Source: Gymnogyps californianus (lineage: Eukaryota; Chordata; Aves; Accipitriformes; Cathartidae). From it: a DNA stretch of 64,000 bases. Below, piece by piece: positions 36,894 through 48,600 of this stretch. The notes beneath the pieces are model-generated. The model ran no database searches and was not told the DNA's origin. It saw nothing but the letters and a program-made list of their open reading frames with translations. Each line of letters starts with the position of its first letter. Within the stretch, counting starts at the first letter, position 1. The position numbers were made by a program, and so were the translations under genes. The stretch is taken from positions 22,053,437-22,117,436 of the forward strand of contig NC_059500.1 of NCBI RefSeq assembly GCF_018139145.2. The letters are read 5' to 3'.

Positions 36894-38894
36894 AATTTAG
36901 TAATAAATATTCCAAAGTATTAGTAAAGTAATGTCACCCTGTAAATGACAGTAAAAACAATACAGTGGTTCCATGGCTACTTTTGCCCAACAGCATCTTC
37001 TTCAGTCCTGCTTGGTTTTCAAATAAACCTGTATTTTCAATTGCCCTGTTGTATCACCCCAATCTAGATGCTGAGATTACAGGAGGGCCCATTCTTTTCT
37101 TGTAATAAAGATTTTTTCAGGATAATTTGTACTCTCACAGCTCTGCAAACATTTTTTCCAGTGTAATTGTGACACCCATGAAAACACCTTTTTTTTCTCC
37201 CTTTACAGAAATGATTTGTAGAGCCGCCATTGACTGAAACTCTGTTGGTAATTCTGTTAGTGATACATGGGAAGAAATACGACACTCAGCTCTCTCTGTA
37301 TTTCCATTGCTAACAAGATTAAAGTAGTAACAAGAAAAAAGTTTCTAAAATTACAAAAAAATAATTGAATAGCTTCAGGAAAGTAATTTTTTGAGCAGAA
37401 GTGCCAGATTTACATGCACTTTTCAAAGCAGAGCAAGAGCATCCTTTCAAACACTGGACAGGTCTATTTTTTAAATCTAGCATTTCAGAAGCTGTGATCT
37501 CCAGATCTGCCTGATTCAAGATTCAGGTTTCTGTGCTTCTTCTGCAACAGGTAAAATCTTCATATGTTCTGTTGCAAGCTACATGCTCCACATACATGTC
37601 CATCACCTGTTGAACTTTAAAAGTGCACATTAACCTTCATAACATGCTAGTACCACTCAAAGGTATATTTGGAAATTACAAAAAGAAAAAAAAACCACCT
37701 TTGAAATTATACTTTGATACTATAATCTCTTTTAAACATTACTTTAAAAAATACATTTGACCCTGCCATCAAGAATTCAATTAGGATATTTCACAGGTAA
37801 TGACTTTTTATTTTCCAGTTCAACCATCCATAAAATGGAATCCTCTCTGTGATTACTGAAGCATTTTTAATTGGGCTTTTCCTTGCAACCAAGCAGAAGG
37901 CCTACAGAGTAAGAAATGAATTTAGAAGTTTTTTGTATCCTCCAGCTTTAGAGGGAAAACATTGTCATGAGGTAAGCATGGAATTGCCCCTCACTTCCAG
38001 ACAGAGACTGTTCAGACCATGCAGTTTGTGACTAGTGAACTGGCAAACATCACTTCAGCTAAGCAAGATTTTCCTATGCCACAGGATGGCTCACAACCCT
38101 GTGTGATGGGCATGTCCACTGCACATTGGCCAAAGTAGGGTAGGTAGTGCTGCGAGGCAATGCTGCTTGCCTTGAATGAGAGAGAAAGCTGAGAAGAGAA
38201 GCCCCAACAGAAACAGCAAGGGGCAACTTGCCTCTCTGAAGACAAGTTTATCCCAAGACCTATCAGAAACCCGTCATATGTGACACCCTTTCTGACAGGT
38301 GAGAGTGAGTGGTTTAAGCCATTGAGTGTTCTTGGTTAATTGATGCCTACTCATGGTCTGATGGGGAATACTGTTTGAAACAGTATTATCTCTCGAAATA
38401 TCACTTGGCCTCAGAAAGTTCCTACTGATTCCCCTCATTTAAGAGTCCGTACCATGGTTTGTCAAATGTTCCCATAATGATAGTGGTAGCCTTTATCCAT
38501 AGACACCGAAAGCAACAAAGAGCGAGAACAAGCAATGTACCAAAGTTTGCCAGTGCGTCCACTCAGCAACAGTAGATGCCTATCTGAAACAGAAACATCA
38601 CAATCTGTGAGTCCATATCCAGAATATCATGTACGCTGGGCTGTGTCTGACCCTGATCACTGCCTCTGGCACTGATCCTGTCCTGTACTTGATGCTCTGC
38701 ATCCCACCTCCTTTTCAGTGAGATCCCTGCTCCCATCTGCCTTGTTACCATGCTCGGCTCCCAGCTCACCTTCCCTTATGGACCAGTTGGCCCTCACTGC
38801 ACCCTGGCAGAAACAAGGTGGGTGAAACTGAGCAGACAATAAGCACTAAAATTACTTTGCACAGACTAAAAAGGGCAGACATAGACAGTGACCA
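36894..38894. other. No gene or repeat recognised
   Basis: Intron-like sequence with A-rich patches (37352-37363, 37680-37694). No exon-like segment was found. Confidence 0.45.
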
Positions 38895-40148
38895 ATGGGG
38901 AGGCAGTCTCATGTCTTAGTCTGCACTTACAAACATGGTCAAAAGACAGGTCTGGGAACCTTCATCCACCTCATGGATGAAGGCAAGGTGGTGGAGGTAG
39001 TTTTTCTGGATTTTAGTAAGGCTTCTGATGCTGTCCCTCACAGCATCCTTCTGGACAAGTTGTCCAGCTGTGGGATGAGCAGGTTCATGGTGCGCTGGGT
39101 GAAGAACTTGCTGAAGGGCAGGGCTCAACAGGTCGTAGTGAACGGGGCTACATCTGGCTGGCGACCAGTCACCAGCGGTGTTCCTCAGGGCTCAATTCTA
39201 GGGCCAGTTCTGTTCAATATATTCGTCAATGATCTGGATGCAGGAGATGAATGCACCATTAGCAAGTTTGCTGATGATACCAAACTGGGAGGTGCTGTTG
39301 ACTCTCTCGAGGGACAAGAGGCCTTGCAGAGGGATCTAGATGGGCTGGAGCACTGGGCAATCATCAATAGCATGAAATTTAACAAGAACAAATGCCAGAT
39401 TCTGCACCTGGGATGGAGTAACACTGGGCACAAGTATAGATCGGGAGAAGAGTGGCTGTGGAGCAGCGCTGCAGAAAGGGACCTGGGGACGCTGGTTGAC
39501 AGCAGGCTCAGTATGAGTCAGCAGTGCGCCCTGGCAGCCAAGAGGGTAAACCACATCCTGGGGTGCATCAAACACAGTATAACCAGCCGGCCAAAGGAGG
39601 TGATTATCCCGCTGTATTCAGCATTGGTGCGGCCTCACCTTGAATACTGTGTGCAGTTCTGGGCCCCACAACTTAAGGGTGTTAAGGTCCTTGAATGCCT
39701 CCAGAGGAGGGCAACAAAGCTGGTGGAAGGGCTGGAAGGCATGTCCTATGAGAAGTGGCTAAGGACTTTGGGTTTGTCTAGTTTGGAGAAAAGGAGGCTG
39801 AGGGGTGACCTCATTGCTCTCTACAGCTTCCTGAGGGGGGGAAGTGGAGAGGGAGGTGCTGAGCTCTTCTCCCTGGGACCCAGTGCCAGGACGCATGGGA
39901 ATGGCTCAAAGCCGCATCAGGAAAGGTTCAGACTTGACATGAGGACACATTTCTTTACCAAGAGGGTGGTCAAACACTGGAACAGGCTTCCTAGAGAGGT
40001 GGTCAATGCCTGAAGCCTGTCAGTGTTTAAGATGCATTTGGACAATGCCCTCAATATAAACATGCTTTAACTTTTGGTCAGCCCTGAAGTGGTCAGGCAG
40101 TTGGACTAGATGATTGTTGTAGGTCCCTCCCAACTGGAATTATTCTAT
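38895..40148 (+). repeat. CR1 LINE, 5'-truncated, with a 372-codon intact ORF2 part
   Basis: The best preserved CR1 here. One open frame (38895-40013) covers the reverse transcriptase palm and C-terminal part: [11 protein letters not shown] (residues 37-47; box-A aspartate kept, usual F changed to S), [12 protein letters not shown] (93-104), [11 protein letters not shown] (124-134, catalytic aspartates kept), [29 protein letters not shown], and a final [13 protein letters not shown]. The 3' UTR ends CCCTCCCAACTGGAATTATT with a TTCTATTTC tail. The N-terminal endonuclease and RT start are missing, so it cannot move by itself. Confidence 0.94.
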
Positions 40149-43100
40149 TTCTAAAATTAGTAAACTGACTACAGACTAAAAATCATAGATTCAACATCGG
40201 GTTTATGGGTCATCGTAATGATCAAGCATTGGTTTTATAGGTCATCATAATCTTCCTCAGTCACCACATATGGTTAACTTCTTTGTGTCCAAGAAGCAAC
40301 AGTTACTCATCCATCTCTCTGCCCTAAGAGCTAAATGAGCTCCTTGGCTGTCCCTACACGAACACCTCCCATATGTCACTTCTGCAAGACATCATTCTCT
40401 CCAAATTGTCTAATTTTTAATACAAGCTAAAGTCAAGGCATGTTCTCAACCTACAGCTAGCTGGGCAGATAGGTATTTCTGTATGGTTTTAAAGTATGTA
40501 TGTATGTGTGTATGTATATATTCTGTATCTTTTATTTCTGTATGTATGTGTGTATGTTTCTAGGGATTGCATGCCTAAAAGATTATCTTTTTTTTCTAGC
40601 TACATCAGTTGGTCTAAGAGCTACTACCTCTTGCCCTACAAACACTGGGTTGCCTGATGTCTCACTGCCTTTATTGCTTCTAACAAATTTCTGTTAGAAG
40701 ATCAGGAAGGAGGATTTCACACATAATTTCCAGACAGGAAAGACAGAGTGCAGACTAATTAAGGGATTAGCTCTTGATTGAGAAAGGAAACTTAGCTCTA
40801 ATGAGTTATAATACTGGTTAGAAGTTATATGCATGTGAGAGTTTCCTCAGTGTGGTCTCTCTTCTCCACCTCCAGTTGAAACACCCCATACAGATCATGG
40901 CATCCCCTTAGGTGTTACTAAATTCTGCATAGGCATAAAAGTCTTTCTTCATCAATAAGGATATAAATTAAACTCTTCAATTGCTAAAGCAAACTGCAAT
41001 ACACACAGTTTATGTCATGATTACGTAGAAAGCCCTGAAAATGCTGTCTTCAATCATTTTTTAAAGACCTAATGTTATTCTGAGATAGTTTAATCTTCAT
41101 TCCCTAAACATTCAGGACCTGCAGGAACAACTGTAAGTGAAGGACTGTGGAGCTGTCTATACAACTCTCCTATAGTTCATGCTAAGGTGTCCAACTGTCA
41201 TTGCAATAAATCACAGTAGTGTTAAATTCAGTCATTTGATTTTAATCAGTCAGAATGTCTGCTGTCAAAAAACAGTACAAAATGTCAAAGCTGAAACTGA
41301 GCTTACTTGCTTTGATCTTCCTTCTAGAGACAATACTAAAAGATGTGATAAACATGACACAGAGTCATATTAAGTATAGCTTGCTTCCATCTGCATCACT
41401 AAGAGCCAGGCAGGTTATAAACCTGTTAGGGGATTATGGTGACCTGGTAATATAGATGAATCTGTACAGACATCCAGTGAAAAATTTCCCAGTCTGCGGA
41501 TGTTTTTGCAAAATTAGCCATTCCAGGACATATGAAGACATGCTTAGTGACCTCCTTTCTTTCTCCAAGCAGGTGATGTTTGTCATTACCAATGTTCCCC
41601 AAATTGTATTAAGCAAATGACAGGTAATTGATCATGAAACCATTTATGGGATAATAAGATAATGAGAATTGCAAAAAAGCAATTAGAAGAGATTGTTACC
41701 CCAGCTACTGTCAAGATAAATGTAACAGAATGAGACAGCATATATTGTATTTGACAAGCTGTCTATAGTGAAATCATCAGAAAAGAGGCCATAAGGAGAA
41801 ATGCAGGGCAGCAGAGCAGTTACTGCTTACCTTTAAACTGATGCTGATGGGGCCCTGAAAAGACTTTGGAACAGGTAGGTATCAAATACAAAAGAATTTC
41901 CTCAACTTGTTGTAGTTCCAGGAAGAAATATGAGATACAGAAGGTTTAACTTTGGGGCATATTTTATTATACTGTGACATTATGTCATCTTAAACAGCTC
42001 CTGCCCTGTTGACCTGCCAAACAGGAAGGCACTGGCACAAGCCCTACCTGTTTGTTGGGCAAGTTCCCCAGCTGCACTTCTTCATCTACTTCTGAGCATC
42101 TCTTTAGTGCCGTGGGAGCTCCTGCTGCTAATCAAAGGATTTCCCTCTCTACAAGAACATGATGGGGGCACTTTTAAGGTCCAGTACAGAAATGACAGTA
42201 AGCAGAACTGGAATAATCCTTTTATAGTTCTGTTGGTTTTACTGATACACACCAAGACAGGATCTCACTCAACTTGCCTAGGCTGTCATTAGGTAAATAA
42301 AATTTAGGCTTGATACAATCTAAGTTCCACACGCAGTCCACGCTGCTGTACAAGTAAGTCATTTGGATTCTGAGGAGTCAGACAGCTGGCCTTCTTATGG
42401 AGTCAAAAGTCCATATTGTTTCCCACTCCCAATGTGCCCTAACTTTAAATTGTTAGAGGAAAAAAATAATTCTCAGCAGTGGACAGTGTTTACCAAAAGC
42501 TGCTTGCAATGGGCAACAGTCAATCCTTCTGAACCCTTTAAGAGTTCATATTGTAGAATTATTTATCTCTTGTATTAAGAAACCTGCAGGAAAAATTGCT
42601 GTTAAAGGCTTCATATGTCCTAGGATTCATAAGTCTTGTATGGATGATTCTCTTGGGTTTTTTGGTCCCCAAAAGTATCTAAGTTAACGACTGTCAAGAC
42701 TAGTACAGTAGCCACTGACTAGCATCAGTAGTCACGAGAATTTCAGTAAATATCTTATGTGAATATTTAAATTACATTCCTAAAAAAAACCCCAACAACA
42801 AAAACAAACAAAAAAAAACCTAAAAAACCAAATAAACCACCACTTCATGTATTTTTGTTGTCACAGGTCACATACTAATTGCTGTGATCTGTACAATTGC
42901 TTCTTATTTTGTTAAATTGTATTTAAATTTTATTTCTTTCTTTTATGCACAGTTGCCTTTCTCAGGCTGCTTTACCCAATTAGCCTGTTCTTGAACACAT
43001 ACACTCTTAGCTTACTGATAATTAAAGCTTCTCATTGCTGAAAATAAATTGCACACTTACTTACCTACCACTTTCCAGGGAAATTAAAAGAAGTCAGACA

Positions 43101-43959
43101 ATGAACCTGATAGATCCCTGAAAGGGGTTTCCCTGGCTGTGTAGAATTTTTTTCACGGGGAAGTTAAGTATCCTCTTTGCTTTAATGCCATTTATGCTCA
43201 AAGACACTGAACTAAAACATAACGATCCTTCTTTCCCTCAAGGTGGTTGCCCTGTCACCTATCCACAAGCTGATGCACAAGTTAGCATAACTTATCTATT
43301 GTTAACATGACCACAGTATAGTACATGGTTGTAACCCTTGTAACAACTCCCCCTCTTAGAAAGGGGTGGGTGAATGCTCATGCTCTCATAATTACAGGAG
43401 ACAATCCATGGACTATCTTAGCCCTGCAAGGAAACCATTATGTAGAATGCCTTTATTCCCACATCTTAGAGCTATGTAAGTAATGTGGTTTCAGTAGAAG
43501 CTTAATGTTTATTTCACCTCCATCTGCTTCTAAATAAGGATGATCAAAATATGTAACTGCTTCCTTCAAAGTACCCATTTGCTATACTTCCAGTGCAGAA
43601 TGTAAGACCATCAAGTGAAGCTAGGAGGAACAGGATTCAAAACAAACAAAAAGAGGTCACTCTTGCTGCTAGAGGTAGTAGCCCTCTGGAAGTCCCTACC
43701 AATGTATGCTATCATGCAAAACATGTATTGGGGTTCAATGGAAGAGTGAGCAAGCACTTTAAAGAGAACAAGCACTTTAAAGAGAGATCCTTTAAAGACT
43801 TCTAGATAGACAAACCACATCAGATTCACGAAGTTCCCCTCAGATAAAAAAAGTACGAGGCTTGAGAGAGTACCTGGGAAAAGTACAAAGTATATTTACC
43901 CCGTTACTATTTTTCCTGGGCATCTGCTCAGTGACTACTGTTGTAGAAGGACGCAGCGC
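40149..43959. other. No gene seen; simple repeats only
   Basis: Contains (TATG)n-type repeats at 40494-40557 and an A-rich patch at 42781-42841. No exon or interspersed repeat recognised. Short open frames such as 42363-42578 have no supporting context. Confidence 0.45.
40494..40557. repeat. (TATG)n microsatellite, interrupted
   Basis: Two blocks of GTATGTATGTGTGTATG separated by about 25 bp of T-rich sequence (TTCTGTATCTTTTATTTCTG). Confidence 0.85.
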
Positions 43960-44960
43960 TGGCAGGAGTTCAAGTACAGCTCTTATCTTCTAGTCCACCA
44001 TCCAGTTCCGTGAGGATATTGAATAATGTTGGACTCAGAGTTGAGTCCCTGCACTGTGTCCTTGCACTTGATCTCTCTCCACTTTGACAGTGAATGCTAC
44101 AGTAACAGTCAAAGGATAGTTTTGCAAACATGGGAGCATGGAGATTAAAAAGCTTGATCTGGACTATGCCTACATACTTTGTAAGGGTATCAGATGACAG
44201 CACCAAAATACCACTATATTGTTACCAATATGACACCTACTGCTTGTCCCCTACTAAAAAGCCTTTTGCGTTCATTCTTGGCAAACTCATGTTGACTGTT
44301 TTCCTTGGTTTCTTCCAGATTCAAATATTTTCTTTGGTCATTTTCTACAGACTTTTTCCCTGGGAACTGAAGATAATGGCAGTTGATTTTCAATTCTTCC
44401 TTTATTTTCATTTTTAAAAATAGATAATACGTTTGTTCTTGTTCATTCTTCCATTGCCTTGCTAAACCTTCACTGGTCCTCAAAGATAATTACTGCTTGC
44501 TCTGAGACTGCTGTAGGCACTTCTTCAAGGAGCACAAAGCTCTGTAGTTTCATATCAAGCTGATTTGAGAACACCTTACTTACCTAGGCACTAATCCGTT
44601 CTTTCCCTGTTACACACTGAGATTGAAGATTATGCTAGCTTTTGATTGTGGTTGATGTCTTTGGTAAAGATCACTATCAAAAGATACTAAATTTGGCCTT
44701 CCCAACTTCATGTGCCAATAATTTTTCTCCTCTTTTTGGCAGTTAACCAACTCTTCCCTTGTTCTTCTCTTTACTGCTAATACACTAACAAAATGACTCC
44801 ATGGTACTCTGGTAGTTTTGTGGTTGGTTTGTATTTTGTTTTTTCTTAAGCTTATGCTGTACTTCCATCCTCACACTTACTCATCTGACCTAGTTTCCAG
44901 TTCCTGTACATTTTCCTTCTGGTCCTGAAGTCAATGAAGTTGTATCTTTAAACTACCTTT
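43960..44960 (-). repeat. Ancient CR1/L3-type LINE ORF2 relic, about 1 kb
   Basis: The plus strand matches the reverse complement of amniote CR1/L3 ORF2 at several ordered points: AGGATATTGAATAATGTTGG then ACTCAGAGTTGAGTCCCTGC (about 44010-44050), GGCAAACTCATGTTGACTGT (44279-44298), a TTTAAAAATAGATAATACGT block (44413-44432), GGTCCTCAAAGATAATTACT (44474-44493) and TTCTTCTCTTTACTGCTAAT (44762-44781). All frames are broken. It is clearly older than the avian CR1 copies nearby. Confidence 0.65.
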
Positions 44961-46207
44961 TATCTTTCCTCTGCAATGGGGTGCTTTTCACTTGTGCATT
45001 TTTGAATGAAAGCAGGTATGGCCACTGTGAATTCAGCACTGTATGTGTGTGTGAGTCATGTTCTAAGCATGACCACAAGATAGTAAGTCTCAGAAAATCT
45101 AAGGACTTCCCCATCCCATATCTGGACCTCCGCAGGGCTTATGTTGGAGCTAGGCACAAATGTGCTCAGACAGATGTGCTGGAAAAAGTGCACCACAGAG
45201 TAGCAGATGCCTGGGGAGCTTTCGTATCACAGGAAGATGCAGTAATATGCTTGAGCCTTTCCAGGAGTGGGTGGCTACTTACCAGAAGTCTTGTGCATCC
45301 CCATATCCTGCATAGGTGACTCAAGTCTTTCTTTTGGTCTGACATGTGGTCTCAGGTAACAATAACCACTTATTGCCTTTGCTGATTTTCAAGTGCAAAA
45401 TTTTTTCACTGATTGATAGAGAGACAGGGTCAAACAGCTGAGAGAACTCAATACTTCATAAATTTTCTTTATCTGGAAAACGTTTTTTTCTTCCACCTGA
45501 AAGACACAAAAACTTCGCCCACAATCATGGACAATAAATACCGTCACTGTCTTACTTACAAGAAAAAGGTTAAAGTACTTGGCAAAACTGTCTTATTGGT
45601 ATTGTATTTCTACACTAGAAAGGAAAGGGAGCAGAATCTTAGACTGACTGGGGTGAACCTTCCTTAAATTAGCACTGCACAGCAAGAAAAGACATTAACT
45701 CTACAGTACAAAAATGACTGCATCATTCATCATAGATCACCAAGGCTTGTAGTTTTCAAGGTTTCCATACTAAAAATACAACAATTTAATTAGGATTATA
45801 AACTGTGCAATGCTTTACTGCCATCTATTTAATATAAAAATGTCCAGATTTTGGTATGATAAATATCCATTCCTCATCTAATATCCAAAGGCATCCATCG
45901 CTAATCATCTGTCTCTGTGCAAACTGTGATAGAATTTATAATATAAACCATTATTATTGGGATGATTAAGTACAAGGAGTTGAATCCTGCTCTCTGTGCA
46001 GTGGTGTAAATGCAGAGTAACACCATTAGGTTGCATGGCATTACCCTATATTTACATTGGGAGGCAATGTTTTCAGTTATACACATGCTAGTAACAGAGA
46101 TGAAGAATGCTCCATACGCCAGTAGTCTGATGTTTTTACAGACAGGCTCGCCCTAGGTCCTGTTCTTCTTCTCCCTCACCCCACTCCTAAATGGCATATA
46201 TGTTAAA
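44961..46207. other. No gene seen; short old amniote-type repeat trace
   Basis: About 45965-46080 carries the phrase pattern AGTTGAATCCTGCTCTCTGT, then CAGTGGTGTAAATGCAGAGTAAC and a TTACATTGGG end. It resembles an old repeat seen across amniotes (the '...CTGGTGTAAATCCAGAGTAACTCC...' type). The assignment is from memory and tentative. The remainder is unremarkable. Confidence 0.35.
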
Positions 46208-47051
46208 TATAGAATCATCAAATCACAGAATGGTTTGGGTTGGAAAGGACCTTTAAAGATCATCTAGTCCACGCCCCTGCAATAAGCAGGGAAAACTTTC
46301 ACTAGATCAGGTTGCTCAAAAGTCCTGTCCAACCTAACCTTGAACACTTCCAGGGATGGGGCATCCACAGCTTCTCTGGGCAACCTGTTCCAGGGTCTCA
46401 CCACTCTCATCATAAAAGATTTCTTTTTTATGTCCAATCTAAACCTACCCTCTTTCAATTTAAAACCATTGCCCCTTGCCCTGTCACTACAGGCCCTGGT
46501 AAAATGTCTCTCTCCACCTTTCTTATAAACCCCCTTTAACTATTGAAAGGCCGCAATAAGGTCTCCCCAGAGCCTTCTCTTCTCCAGGCTGAACAACCCC
46601 AACTCTCTCAACCTTTCCTCATAGGAGAGGTGTTCCAGCCCTCTGACCATTTTCATGGCCCTCCTCTGGACCCAATCGGACAGGTCCATGTCTTTCTTGT
46701 GCTGGAGGCCCCAGAGCTGGACCCAGTACTCCAGGTGGGGTCTCACAAGAATAGAGCAGAGGGGCAGAATCCCCTCCCTCGACCTACTGGCCACGCTTCT
46801 TTTGATGCAGCCCAGGATATGACTGGCTTTCTGGGCTGCAAGCACATATTGCCGGCTCATGTCCAGCTTTTCATCCACCAGGATCCTCAAGTCCTTCTCT
46901 GCAGGGCTTCTCCCAATCCCTTCATCCCTCAGCCTATATTGATACTGGAGATTGCCCTGACCCAGGTGCAGGTCCTTGCACTTGGCCTTATTGGATTTCA
47001 GGAGGTTCATATGGGCCAACTCCTCAAGCCTATCAAGGCCCCTCTGGATGG

Positions 47052-47660
47052 TGTTGTGGTTTAACCCCAGCCAGAAACTAAGACCCACACTGCCGCTCGC
47101 TCACTCCTTCCCAGTGGGATGGGGGAGAGAACTGGAAGAGTGAAAGTAAGAAAACTCATGGGTTAAGATAAAGACAGTTTAATAGGTAAAGCAAAAGTCA
47201 CACATGCAAGCAAAGCAAAACAAGAAATTCATTCACTACTTCCCATCGGCAGGCAGGTGTTCAGCCATGTCCAGGAAAGCAGGGCTCCATCATGGATAAT
47301 AGTTACTTGGGAAGACAAACACCATCACTACAAACACCATCACTGCAAACATCTCCCCTTCCTTCTTCTTCCCCCAGCTTTATATCCTGAGCATGATGTC
47401 ATATGGTATGGAATATCCCTTTGGGCAATTGGAATCAGCTGTCCCGGCTGTGTCCCCTCCCAGCTTGTTGTGCACCCCCAGCCTACTCGCTGGTGGGGTG
47501 GTGTGAGAAGCAGAAAAGGCCTTCACTCTGTGTAAGCACTGCTCAGCGCTAACTAAAACTTCCCTGTGTTATCAACACTGTTTTCAGCACAAATCCAAAA
47601 CATAACCTCATACCAGCTACTATGAAGAAAATTAACTCTATCCCAGCCAAAACCAGCACA
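47052..47660 (-). mobile_element. Solo LTR (609 bp), inserted in CR1; divergent subfamily
   Basis: Plus text runs TGTTGTGGTTTAACCCCAGC to AAAACCAGCACA, with perfect 5-bp target duplications GATGG at 47047-47051 and 47661-47665. In element orientation it starts TGTGCTGGTTTTGGCTGGGA and has a TATA-like GGATATAAAG and an ATTAAA poly(A) signal before CTGTCTTTATCTTAACC. The R/U5 part differs strongly from the other copies (a GATGGTGTTTGTAGTGATGG duplication), marking a separate subfamily. No internal viral sequence remains. Confidence 0.9.
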
Positions 47661-47767
47661 GATGGCATCCCTTCCCTCTAGTGAATCAATTACATCACTC
47701 AGCTACGTGTCACCTGCAAACCTGCTGAGGGTGCACTCAATCTCACTATGTCATTGATGACGATATT

Positions 47768-48348
47768 TGTCGTGGTTTAACCCCAGCTGGCAACTAAGCA
47801 CCACACAGCCACTCACTCACTCCCCCCCACCCCTGGGATGGGGGAGAGAATGAGAAAAAAGAACCTCGTGGGTTGAGATAAAGACAGTTTAATAGGACAG
47901 AAAGGAATGAAAAACAATGATAATGATAATAATAATATGACAATATTAATACTAAAAGAATTAGACTATACAAAGCAAGTGATGCACAATGCAATTGCTC
48001 ACCACTCGTTGACCGATGCCCAGTTAGTTCCCGAGCCGCGATCCGCCCCTCCCAGCCAACTCCCCCAGCTGATATACTGGGCATGATGTCATATGATATG
48101 GAATAGCTCTTTGGCCAGTTTGAGTCAGCTGTCCTGGCTGTGTCCCCTCCCAGCTTCTTGTGCCCCTCCAGCCTTCTTGCTGGCTGGCCATGAGAACCTG
48201 AAAAATCCTTGACTTGGTATAAACACTACTTAGCAACAACTAAAAACATCAGTGTGTTATCAACATTCTTTTCCTACTAAATCCAAAACACAGCACTATA
48301 CCAGCTACTAGGAAGAAAATTAATTCTGTCCTAGCCGAAACCAGGACA
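47768..48348 (-). mobile_element. Solo LTR (581 bp), second insertion in the same CR1
   Basis: Plus text runs TGTCGTGGTTTAACCCCAGC to CGAAACCAGGACA. Target duplications are ATATT (47763-47767) and ATGTT (48349-48353), one mismatch; the CR1 text expects ATATT. In element orientation it closely matches the copy at 51212-51795, including the altered TATA (TATATCA) and ATTAAA before CTGTCTTTATCTCAACC. Only 107 bp of CR1 (5 of them target duplication at each side) separates it from the LTR at 47052-47660. Confidence 0.92.
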
Positions 48349-48600
48349 ATGTTAAATACTATTGGTTCCAATATGGACCCTTGAGGGACACCATTCATTA
48401 CTGGTTTCCACTTGGACATTGAGCTACTGCCTGTAACTCTTTGGATGCAGCCATCAGCCAATTCCTTCTCCATCAAACCTGCACCCCTCCAATTTAGAGG
48501 TAAGAATGTTGTGGGGGACCGTATCAAAGGCCTTACACAAGTTCAGGTAGATGACATACATAGCTCTTCCCTTGTCCACTGATGCAGTCAATCAGCATTT

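Larger units (their letters stand above)
46208..48600 (-). repeat. One CR1 LINE copy in three pieces, split by two solo LTRs
   Basis: Pieces 46208-47051, 47666-47767 and 48354-48600 are colinear parts of one minus-strand CR1. The 3' tail is at 46208-46290 (plus reads TAGAATCATCAAATCACAGA then GGTTTGGGTTGGAAAGGACC). A 182-codon leftover frame (46540-47088) holds [12 protein letters not shown] and [20 protein letters not shown]. The third piece covers the RT region (plus: CAATATGGACCCTTGAGGGA, AATTCCTTCTCCATC, CACAAGTTCAGGTAGATGAC). Deleting each LTR with one target duplication restores continuous CR1 text at both joints, so the CR1 predates both insertions. Confidence 0.93.

Noticed and set aside
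46543..47064. 173-codon plus-strand frame
   Set aside because: It is the antisense shadow of the CR1 ORF2 on the minus strand and runs into the LTR. A similar shadow occurs at 36165-36503.
48024..48239. 71-codon frame on the minus strand with a near-identical partner at 51321-51536
   Set aside because: Both lie inside solo LTRs of the same subfamily (U3/R region). The similarity is that of the LTR DNA, not a conserved gene.
47052..48348. A single compact provirus (two LTRs around a tiny body)
   Set aside because: The 107 bp between the LTRs is CR1 continuous with both flanks, and each LTR has separate target duplications.
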